From: Acidaminococcales bacterium
GTDB lineage: Bacteria > Bacillota > Negativicutes > Acidaminococcales > JAISLQ01
Assembly: GCA_031275255.1 (NCBI GenBank)
Contig: JAISPA010000182.1
Location: 1 to 5,263, forward strand
Direction of reading: 5' to 3'
DNA: 5,263 nucleotides
Of this stretch, positions 1 to 4,468 are shown piece by piece; position 1 is the first letter of the stretch, and each line of letters opens with the position of its first letter. Below the pieces are notes generated by a model, which was not told the origin of the DNA, made no database searches, and saw only the letters and a program-made list of their open reading frames with translations. The position numbers were made by a program, and so were the translations under genes.

Positions 1-1
1 A

Positions 2-319
2 CAAACGCGCCGGTTAAGCGACCGGCAAAAAGACGACCTGATCAAGGACGATCCGGCTTTCGGCCGGATCATCTGCCGGTGCGAAACGGTCAGCGAAGGA
101 GAAATCATCGCCGCTATCCATTCAATCTGCGGCGCCAGAACCATAGACGGAGTAAAAAGACGCGTCCGCGCCGGTTTCGGCCGTTGCCAGGGTGGGTTCT
201 GCGGCCCGCGCGTCGCGGCTATCCTTGCCAGGGAACTTGATCTTGATCTAACCTCTATTGTCAAAGAGTCGTCCGCGTCCGTATTATATTTTGCCAAACA
301 CGGCGGCGAAAGGATTTAG
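2..319 (+). CDS. glpA: GlpA-type glycerol-3-phosphate dehydrogenase, C-terminal fragment with BFD-like [2Fe-2S] domain (5' cut by window)
   Basis: An open frame runs from the window edge to a TAG at 317-319, giving 105 visible residues; the FAD-binding N-terminal part lies outside. The visible part has four cysteines (residues 25, 27, 62 and 67 of the fragment) in the pattern C-x-C-x34-C-x4-C, with the signatures ICRCE and GRCQGGFCGPR. This is the BFD-like [2Fe-2S] domain found at the C-terminus of anaerobic glycerol-3-phosphate dehydrogenase subunit A, which oxidises glycerol 3-phosphate to dihydroxyacetone phosphate and passes electrons through the cluster. The next gene starts 2 bases after the stop and is a GlpB-like flavoprotein partner, which supports the assignment. 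BFD domains also occur in other amine/opine dehydrogenases, so the substrate is inferred from family and context rather than seen. The fragment lies in a GC-rich, clearly operonic stretch. Confidence 0.8.
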   Translation, partial: QTRRLSDRQKDDLIKDDPAFGRIICRCETVSEGEIIAAIHSICGARTIDGVKRRVRAGFGRCQGGFCGPRVAAILARELDLDLTSIVKESSASVLYFAKHGGERI

Positions 320-321
320 TT

Positions 322-1578
322 TTGGATAAAAAAGCGTACGACGTTGCCGTCATCGGCGGCGGGCCGGCCGGGCTTGCCGCCGCTAAAGCGGCGGCGGAAG
401 CGGGCGCCGGTAAAATCGCCGTTATCGAGCGTGACCGCGAATTGGGCGGGATATTGCAGCAATGCATACATAACGGCTTTGGCCTGCGGCATTTCAATGA
501 GGAGCTGACCGGCCCGGCTTACGCCGAGCGTTGCCTTGGCCTGATAAAACACCTGCCCGGCGTCTGTTTTTACGTAGATACCATGGCGCTCGCCGTACAA
601 AACGACAATACCGTTGTAACCAGCGGACCGCGCGGAATTACGGCAATAAAAGCCGGCTCCGTCGTTTTGGCTATGGGCTGCCGCGAACGTACGCGCGGCG
701 CCATACGGATTGCCGGAACCCGGCCGGCGGGGGTGTTCACCGCCGGGGCGGCGCAGCGCATGGTCAACATGGAAGGGGTGCTGCCCGGCAATACGGCGGT
801 AATACTTGGCTCCGGCGACATCGGCCTGATCATGGCCCGCCGCCTGAGCATAGAGGGAGTGCGCGTCATGGCCTGCCTTGAGATCGCTCCCTGGTCAAAC
901 GGGCTTACGCGCAACATTGTGCAGTGTTTGGATGATTATGACATACCGCTTTATCTTTCGCACACCATTTCCGCCATTCACGGCCGCGACCGGGTAACCG
1001 GCGTTACCTGCGTGAAAGTAAACGAAGCTTTCCGGCCGGTGGCGGGCAGTGAGTTTTATTTGGAATGTGATACAGTGCTTTTGTCCGTCGGCCTTATACC
1101 GGAAAACGAACTTTCCCGGCAGATGGATTTGCCGCTCGATCCCCTGACCGGCGGCCCGGTCGTCGATCAAAACAGGCAAACCGCGCATACCGGTGTATTT
1201 GCCGCCGGCAACGTGTTGCACGTACATGACTTGGCCGACTTCGCCTCCGAGGAAGGGGCGATCGCCGGCCGCGCCGCCGCTTTGCACTCGTCCGGACAGC
1301 TGGCCGCACCGCCGGGCGTGCTGCCGGTAATTGCCGGCGACGGGCTGCGCACGGTCGTGCCGCAATTATTAAGCGATCCCGGCGGCGGAGAAAATATCAG
1401 GCTGTTTGTCAGGGCCAGCCGCCCGCGGGAGAAGGTAACTCTGGAAGCGGCGGCCGGCGGCCGGGTGGTTTTTACGCGGGCCTTGCCGGCGGCGCGGCCA
1501 AGTGAAATGATTGTCGCCGACCTTAAAACGGACAGGCTGCCCAAAACAGCCGATCATATTGTTATAAGGCTGACGTGA
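322..1578 (+). CDS. FAD/NAD(P)-dependent oxidoreductase, GlpA/DUF1667-associated
   Basis: This 418-aa protein starts with TTG at 322, 2 bases after the upstream stop. A GAAAGGA ribosome site at 308-314 lies 7 bases before it, inside the end of the upstream gene. The N-terminus carries a Rossmann FAD-binding motif, VIGGGPAG (residues 10-17), followed by an acidic strand end, VIERD (34-38). A second dinucleotide fold, VILGSGDIG, has its glycines at 163, 165 and 168 and is expected to bind NAD(P). GVFAAGN (292-297) is the distal FAD-contact motif of this superfamily. The stretch AMGCRERTRG around Cys120 and TAGAAQ resembles the opine dehydrogenase/sarcosine oxidase alpha group. Residues after about 330 form an extra C-terminal, probably beta-rich domain. 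In several anaerobic Firmicutes and in Thermotogae such a gene lies between glpA and a DUF1667 gene, as here. It probably moves electrons between the GlpA subunit and a pyridine nucleotide or the DUF1667 protein; direction and acceptor are not shown by sequence. Confidence 0.88.
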   Translation: MDKKAYDVAVIGGGPAGLAAAKAAAEAGAGKIAVIERDRELGGILQQCIHNGFGLRHFNEELTGPAYAERCLGLIKHLPGVCFYVDTMALAVQNDNTVVTSGPRGITAIKAGSVVLAMGCRERTRGAIRIAGTRPAGVFTAGAAQRMVNMEGVLPGNTAVILGSGDIGLIMARRLSIEGVRVMACLEIAPWSNGLTRNIVQCLDDYDIPLYLSHTISAIHGRDRVTGVTCVKVNEAFRPVAGSEFYLECDTVLLSVGLIPENELSRQMDLPLDPLTGGPVVDQNRQTAHTGVFAAGNVLHVHDLADFASEEGAIAGRAAALHSSGQLAAPPGVLPVIAGDGLRTVVPQLLSDPGGGENIRLFVRASRPREKVTLEAAAGGRVVFTRALPAARPSEMIVADLKTDRLPKTADHIVIRLT

Positions 1579-1588
1579 GGATGGTATA

Positions 1589-1954
1589 ATGGCGATTGAA
1601 ACAAAATGCCTAAGTTGCATTGTTTGCCCTTTGAGCTGCCGTCTGCGAGCGGAGATAAAAGACGGGAAAATATTGTCGGTCAGCGGCAATTCCTGTCCGC
1701 GCGGCGAAATGTATGCCCGCAACGAACTCACCGCTCCCCGGCGCGTATTTACCTCGACAGTAAAAATAAAAAACGCTTTCCTGCCGCTTCTGCCCGTTGT
1801 TTCCGACGGATCGCTGCCTAAGGGGAAAATACTCGACTGCGCACTGTTTTTGCGTTCCATTGAAGTCAGCGCGCCGGTGCGCGCCGGTCATGTAATCGTT
1901 CCCGACATTCTTGGCCTGGGGGTAAATATTGTCGCATCCAGAAGCATGGACTGA
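1589..1954 (+). CDS. DUF1667 family protein, probable Fe-S electron-transfer subunit
   Basis: This 121-aa protein starts at ATG 1589, 10 bases after the upstream stop; its ribosome site (GTGAGG, 1575-1580) overlaps that stop codon. The N-terminus has cysteines at 7, 10, 13 and 17 (CLSCIVCPLSC) and a later one at 36 in GNSCPRG. The C-x2-C-x3-C plus GN-x-CxxG arrangement resembles the [4Fe-4S] binding segment at the start of molybdopterin oxidoreductases, so Cys10, Cys13, Cys17 and Cys36 are the likely ligands. Later residues match the usual DUF1667 layout: a PxRxxTSTV strand (50-58), a LP(V)V strand near 68-71, LPKGKI (76-81), and a hydrophobic end with GVNIVASR. There is no signal peptide or membrane segment. 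The family's biochemical role is not established. Its position as third gene after glpA and a flavoprotein suggests a small Fe-S subunit of a cytoplasmic glycerol-3-phosphate-oxidising complex. Full length for the family. Confidence 0.87.
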   Translation: MAIETKCLSCIVCPLSCRLRAEIKDGKILSVSGNSCPRGEMYARNELTAPRRVFTSTVKIKNAFLPLLPVVSDGSLPKGKILDCALFLRSIEVSAPVRAGHVIVPDILGLGVNIVASRSMD

Positions 1955-1962
1955 CACGCGCC

Positions 1963-2009
1963 AAAAAAACCTTTTTTGCCAAAGGTCTGCAACCGGCAAA
2001 AAAGGTTTT
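1963..2009. terminator. Bidirectional intrinsic terminator between convergent genes
   Basis: A perfect 15-bp inverted repeat has arms at 1966-1980 and 1995-2009 with a 14-base loop that can add a short GGT/ACC inner pairing. Read on the + strand it ends in TTTT and lies 11 bases after the DUF1667 stop. Read on the - strand it is followed by seven T (complement of 1963-1969) and lies just after the stop of the 2021-2371 gene. It therefore fits both transcripts, with the better U-tract for the - strand. Confidence 0.88.
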
Positions 2010-2020
2010 AAAAACCAAAT

Positions 2021-2371
2021 TTAAATTTTCATGTAACAGATAGTTTCTTCATTGCCGCCGTAAAGCTCCGCGCTAAGGGAGCGGGACACCGCTTCCTCCG
2101 GATCCTCGCCGCCTTTTGCCTCATAAAACAGCCGTTTGTTGTTATGTGCGTAATTGCAGGCAAACGCCGCATCAATGGTTATGTCTTTGATATATTTGCC
2201 GATTGCCATGAATATCCGTAATTCGTAAAGAGATTTTTCCTTGTTGTAACCTTCCACATGGGTATAAACGATCGGATATTTTTTCAAATCTTCATTTTTC
2301 GCGCTTTCTTCCTGAGTTTTGATGAGTTTTTCCAGATATTCTATGCTTGTGTCTTTCATCAGGTTGTTCAT
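2021..2371 (-). CDS. Hypothetical small cytoplasmic protein (116 aa)
   Basis: I do not recognise this family. The best start is the ATG at 2369-2371 (MNNLMKDTS), because GGGAGGG on the - strand (2381-2387) lies 9 bases before it; an in-frame TTG further out overlaps that ribosome site and is unlikely. The protein is 116 aa, rich in Glu and Lys, with no signal peptide or membrane segment. Residues 1-31 look like one charged helix (EYLEKLIKTQEESAKNEDL). They are followed by a mixed strand/helix part containing YPIVYTHVEGY, a short hydrophobic strand region (LRIFMAIG), IDAAFACNYA and a C-terminal ICYMKI. It has its own promoter and ends at the shared terminator, so it appears to be a single-gene transcript. 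It diverges from the membrane-anchored gene at 2542, with no clear functional link. Confidence 0.75.
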   Translation of the reverse strand: MNNLMKDTSIEYLEKLIKTQEESAKNEDLKKYPIVYTHVEGYNKEKSLYELRIFMAIGKYIKDITIDAAFACNYAHNNKRLFYEAKGGEDPEEAVSRSLSAELYGGNEETICYMKI

Positions 2372-2380
2372 AAAATAAGT

Positions 2381-2387
2381 CCCTCCC
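2381..2387 (-). promoter_or_regulatory. Ribosome binding site deciding the start at 2371
   Basis: The + strand bases CCCTCCC read GGGAGGG on the - strand, with a 9-base spacer to the ATG at 2371. This strong site sets the start of the 116-aa gene and rules out the overlapping upstream TTG. Confidence 0.75.
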
Positions 2388-2410
2388 AAACAAATAAGCG
2401 ATTCATCGTT

Positions 2411-2440
2411 ATTTTACCACAAACGCGCGGTAATTGTAAA
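2411..2440 (-). promoter_or_regulatory. Sigma-A-like promoter for the 116-aa gene
   Basis: On the - strand a -35 box TTTACA (2435-2440) and a -10 box TAAAAT (2411-2416) are separated by 18 bases; each differs from consensus at one position. Transcription would start near 2400-2405, giving a leader of about 30 bases before the ATG at 2371. A short dyad, TGTGT-T-ACACA (2444-2454), lies directly upstream of the -35 box. Confidence 0.6.
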
Positions 2441-2470
2441 TATTGTGTTACACAGCTTTCCTACCGGCGC

Positions 2471-2507
2471 GCAGAAAGAATACCGAAATATAGAGTGCGC
2501 TTTCTGC
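2471..2507. repeat. Inverted repeat in the leader of the 207-aa gene
   Basis: GCAGAAAG (2471-2478) is repeated in reverse complement as CTTTCTGC (2500-2507), with 21 bases between. It lies 20 bases before the ribosome site of the gene at 2542. It could be an operator or an RNA hairpin in the leader; an 8-bp arm pair could also be chance. I see no convincing + strand promoter boxes in 2441-2526. Confidence 0.35.
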
Positions 2508-2526
2508 TAAAAGGCCATTTCTTTTG

Positions 2527-2534
2527 AGAAGGGG
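2527..2534 (+). promoter_or_regulatory. Ribosome binding site deciding the start at 2542
   Basis: AGAAGGGG sits 7 bases before the ATG at 2542. An in-frame TTG at 2524 lies before this site and another at 2536 is too close, so the ATG is the supported start. Confidence 0.7.
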
Positions 2535-2541
2535 ATTGTTC

Positions 2542-3165
2542 ATGTTTTTTCCATTTCTGCGGACAAAAAAGGTTTTTCTTTATGTGTTGGTGATGGTAAT
2601 ATTGCTGGCTACCTGTATATTTTCCTCTCTTCTAGCGCTTAAGATGAAAAACAGGGGGCCTGACGTTACCTGGACAAAAACGGAACTGACGGCGCACAAT
2701 TCTACTGTAACATTGCAACTGCCCTTTCCCGTGGCAGAAGACCCCGGGTTTAATGTAGAACCGGAAATCAGGTTTTACGTACGCAATACCAAGGCTTTTT
2801 TTGGCGCCGACAACAACTTTTTGCTTCATGTATATTCCGTAACTTTCCGTACGGAAATATTACAAAGCGATTGGTCCCCCAACATTGAAAATATGGCTGA
2901 CATTACAATATTGTCGTTGGAAAAAAACAAACTCTTATCTAATCTTGCCCACCAAAAGCGCTATACAACCATAGATAAAATCAAGGCGATCGAAGTGGCG
3001 AGCCGTTACCGTACGCGCGGCGAAAATTATGTACAGAGGGTGCTGCACATGCCTGCGCACGGCTCCACCTGGTCCCTGAAAACCACCATGAGAGAAACGG
3101 ACGGATTTGCCTATGAAATGATCACAAAAGTATTCAGATCAATCGTCCTGACTGCCAATAAATGA
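2542..3165 (+). CDS. Hypothetical membrane-anchored protein (207 aa)
   Basis: I do not recognise the family. From the ATG at 2542 the protein has a short basic N-terminus (RTKK, residues 7-10) and one hydrophobic segment of about 11-33, followed by KMKNRG. The remaining ~170 residues are polar and expected outside the membrane. LATC at 22-25 looks a little like a lipobox, but Thr before the Cys and its deep position make an uncleaved anchor more likely. The exported part begins with strand-like stretches (STVTLQLPFPV, 54-64; EIRFYVRN, 75-82; FLLHVYSVTFRTE, 93-105), has a helical middle (119-139), and ends with ENYVQRVLHM and a C-terminal helix (FAYEMITKVFRSIVL). That beta-sheet-plus-final-helix order is like PsbP/DUF1795-type folds, but this is only a resemblance. 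It is more AT-rich than the glp genes and appears to be transcribed alone. Confidence 0.78.
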   Translation: MFFPFLRTKKVFLYVLVMVILLATCIFSSLLALKMKNRGPDVTWTKTELTAHNSTVTLQLPFPVAEDPGFNVEPEIRFYVRNTKAFFGADNNFLLHVYSVTFRTEILQSDWSPNIENMADITILSLEKNKLLSNLAHQKRYTTIDKIKAIEVASRYRTRGENYVQRVLHMPAHGSTWSLKTTMRETDGFAYEMITKVFRSIVLTANK

Positions 3166-3287
3166 AAAAGAGGCGTACCCGCCCCGGCAAAGGGCTGACT
3201 GCGCCGCCTTTCGGAACGTCGTCTTGCCCTGGCTTATTTTGCAACGCTATATGTTTATCACTGCACTAACCTGTCATATACTTACCG

Positions 3288-3325
3288 CCCCAGGCGGTGG
3301 AAGATTCCGCTTCCGCCGCCTGGGG
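3288..3325. repeat. Long GC-rich hairpin between convergent genes
   Basis: Two 16-base arms (3288-3303 and 3310-3325) are reverse complements except for one position that can form a G-U pair, with a 6-base loop ATTCCG. The structure starts 6 bases after the stop of the - strand PAS/HisKA gene. The + strand flank (ACTCGTTCAATCTTT) and the - strand flank (CGGTAAGTATATG) lack a proper U-tract, so it is a poor intrinsic terminator. It could stabilise 3' ends of one or both transcripts or be a REP-like palindrome. The rest of the 3166-3331 gap shows only weak GC-rich pairings. Confidence 0.75.
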
Positions 3326-3331
3326 ACTCGT

Positions 3332-4090
3332 TCAATCTTTACCGAAATCATACCATCCTTGCGCTCTTGCCGATAAAGAACATCCGCCGTCAGGAAAACC
3401 CAGAAATTCGCTGCATGTCCTTATAAACAGACGGGCAGCCCGTTTGGCCTTTTTAAGATGGTATTGCCGTCCGCAACCCATTCCATCTCTTTGCAAAAAG
3501 CGTATCATGCCTAGCAGCGCATGCGCCGGCATTCTGATTTCACGGCTTATATCAGCCCCAAAGAGGTTATTTTCCCAGGCGCCTGTCCCGGGACAGGCAA
3601 GTGCCACGCCGCACGGCTGATTTATTACCGCCGCTGATTTCAGTTCATGCAATATATTTTGCAACGCCATCAGTTCATCAATGTTTTGAATACCGCCGGT
3701 CAGTTTTACGGCGTTTTGGCCGTGCGTTTCTTCCGCCCAGCCAAACATGCGCACCCAACACTGATTGTTTTCGGAACGCCGGCGGTCGATCAGGCGGAAT
3801 TTTATATCAAGCGGGACACCTTTGTTCGCCATATTTTTCACATTGCGCAAAAAAAAGGCGCGATCGGCGAAAAGACAATACTTGTCGGCAAAACTGACCA
3901 AATCTTTTTCTATGTAATCCCGCGAACCGGAGGACAGGTATTTAAGAAAATTTTTACATTCAAGATAAAACATTCCCGCAGGAAAAACCGTCTCCCATCT
4001 TTCTATCTGCGCGTTTTCCAGAAGTTTGCCGTCAATATAATAAAAACCCCGGTTATTACCCCTTAACCCGCAGTCGGGCAATTTCAACAT
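3332..4090 (-). CDS. PAS-domain protein with degenerate HisKA domain; truncated/decayed sensor histidine kinase
   Basis: This 252-aa protein starts best at the ATG at 4088-4090 (MLKLPDCG), with AAGGGG (4099-4104 on the - strand) 8 bases before it; an in-frame GTG at 4099 overlaps that site. Residues about 13-145 look like a PAS_3-type sensor domain ending in a PAC-like stretch, CWVRMFGWAEETHGQNAVKLTGGIQNIDEL (written here as positions 111-140). Residues about 172-240 resemble a HisKA dimerisation domain: DISREIRMPAHALLGMI (180-196) matches the usual H-box around SHEIRTPMNAILGM, and YHLKKAKRAARLF through EFLGFPDGG (210-236) matches its second helix. The phospho-accepting His is Arg183 (codon CGT, 3542-3544), one transition from the His codon CAT. 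The protein stops where the ATP-binding domain should begin, and I find no N-, G1- or G2-box remnant downstream. There is no membrane segment. It cannot act as an ordinary kinase: it is either a pseudogene or a cytoplasmic PAS sensor that dimerises with another kinase. Confidence 0.72.
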   Translation of the reverse strand: MLKLPDCGLRGNNRGFYYIDGKLLENAQIERWETVFPAGMFYLECKNFLKYLSSGSRDYIEKDLVSFADKYCLFADRAFFLRNVKNMANKGVPLDIKFRLIDRRRSENNQCWVRMFGWAEETHGQNAVKLTGGIQNIDELMALQNILHELKSAAVINQPCGVALACPGTGAWENNLFGADISREIRMPAHALLGMIRFLQRDGMGCGRQYHLKKAKRAARLFIRTCSEFLGFPDGGCSLSARAQGWYDFGKD

Positions 4091-4098
4091 AATTTTCA

Positions 4099-4104
4099 CC
4101 CCTT
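4099..4104 (-). promoter_or_regulatory. Ribosome binding site deciding the start at 4090
   Basis: The - strand reads AAGGGG here, 8 bases before the ATG at 4090. The alternative GTG start at 4099 lies inside this site, so the ATG is preferred. Confidence 0.6.
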
Positions 4105-4131
4105 TTCCAAAACAAATTTAATACTTATCTC

Positions 4132-4154
4132 AATCATAACAAAGCGCTATGATT
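4132..4154 (-). promoter_or_regulatory. Extended -10 promoter with overlapping dyad, upstream of the PAS/HisKA gene
   Basis: On the - strand TGTTATGAT (4133-4141) is an extended -10 element; no good -35 box is seen at normal spacing. The TATGATT is half of a perfect 7-bp inverted repeat, AATCATA (4132-4138) and TATGATT (4148-4154), with 9 bases between. Half-sites centred 16 bases apart across the -10 region would suit a dimeric repressor. AT-rich DNA makes such dyads fairly common, so the operator reading is tentative. Confidence 0.4.
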
Positions 4155-4275
4155 AGATGTATTAAAAAAAGCCGCAATATCATTAAACTTTCATAATTTT
4201 GCCGCAAAACTTCCAAATTTGCCCAAAGCCGCTTTTCTCGCCCGGGCAGTGTTGCAAAGCCTCGCCGAACCTTTG

Positions 4276-4356
4276 AAGGCCATGGACGGCCAAATGCAGA
4301 ATTTGCCATGGACGGCTAAAATTCGGCGGAAGGCCATGGACGGCCAAATACAGAAT
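4276..4356. repeat. Three tandem copies of a ~27-bp GGCCATGGACGGCC-type repeat
   Basis: The core GCCATGGACGGC occurs at 4279-4290, 4305-4316 and 4333-4344, at 26- and 28-base steps. The outer two units (4276-4302 and 4330-4356) match over 27 bases with a single G/A difference (CAAATGCAGAAT versus CAAATACAGAAT). The middle copy is flanked differently (GAATTT before, TAAAATTC after), which makes it an imperfect hairpin over 4299-4324. The core is itself near-palindromic, with GGCC on each side of ATGGAC in the outer copies. It looks like an intergenic repeat family rather than coding DNA. Confidence 0.8.
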
Positions 4357-4380
4357 GCGCCAAGGAAAGCAAGCATTCTG
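4351..4380. repeat. Short inverted repeat at the edge of the tandem repeats
   Basis: CAGAATGC (4351-4358) and GCATTCTG (4373-4380) are perfect reverse complements with a 14-base loop. The left arm lies partly in the third tandem unit. No U-tract follows on either strand, so it is not a clear terminator and may be a boundary of the repeat array. Confidence 0.5.
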
Positions 4381-4468
4381 CCAGGTTTGCCTGCATTTTA
4401 CGCCCTGCCCGGCGAAAAAATCCTCGCCGTTCGCTGACAACCTTTAGGTGTTACAATGTACCAGGTCT

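Larger units (their letters stand above)
4091..4468. other. Non-coding stretch between the PAS/HisKA gene and the CoA-transferase gene
   Basis: The part next to the PAS gene (4091-4200) is AT-rich and holds its ribosome site and probable promoter. The middle (4200-4275) shows nothing I can name. The rest (4276-4380) holds three copies of a GCCATGGACGGC repeat and a short inverted repeat. Small open frames cross the area on both strands, but they are built from the repeat and have no ribosome sites, so I do not call genes. No clear terminator with a U-tract is seen after the CoA-transferase stop; a weak CGGCGA/TCGCCG pairing lies near 4409-4429. Confidence 0.6.

Noticed and set aside
2542..2640. 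Lipoprotein signal (LATC) in the 207-aa protein
   Set aside because: The residue before Cys is Thr, which is unusual, and the hydrophobic stretch continues for about eight residues after the Cys, as in a membrane anchor.
3166..3331. Missing kinase ATPase domain lying downstream in another frame
   Set aside because: I read the - strand past the stop in the three frames and saw no N-box or glycine-rich G-boxes; the space is also only 166 bases before the opposing gene.
3297..3620. Plus-strand open frames opposite the PAS/HisKA gene (also 3601-4066)
   Set aside because: They are antisense shadows. The - strand frame has recognisable PAS and HisKA sequence and a good ribosome site; these have neither.
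4097..4099. GTG start for the PAS/HisKA gene
   Set aside because: It lies inside the AAGGGG ribosome site that is well placed for the ATG at 4090.
4276..4380. Possible CRISPR array
   Set aside because: Only three units, with 12-base near-palindromic cores at 26- and 28-base steps. The sequences between the outer and middle copies are themselves repeated, so there are no unique spacers, and no cas gene is visible.
4183..4440. Open frames on both strands across the repeat area
   Set aside because: They are made largely of the tandem repeat (the same peptide recurs), have no ribosome site, and overlap each other on opposite strands.
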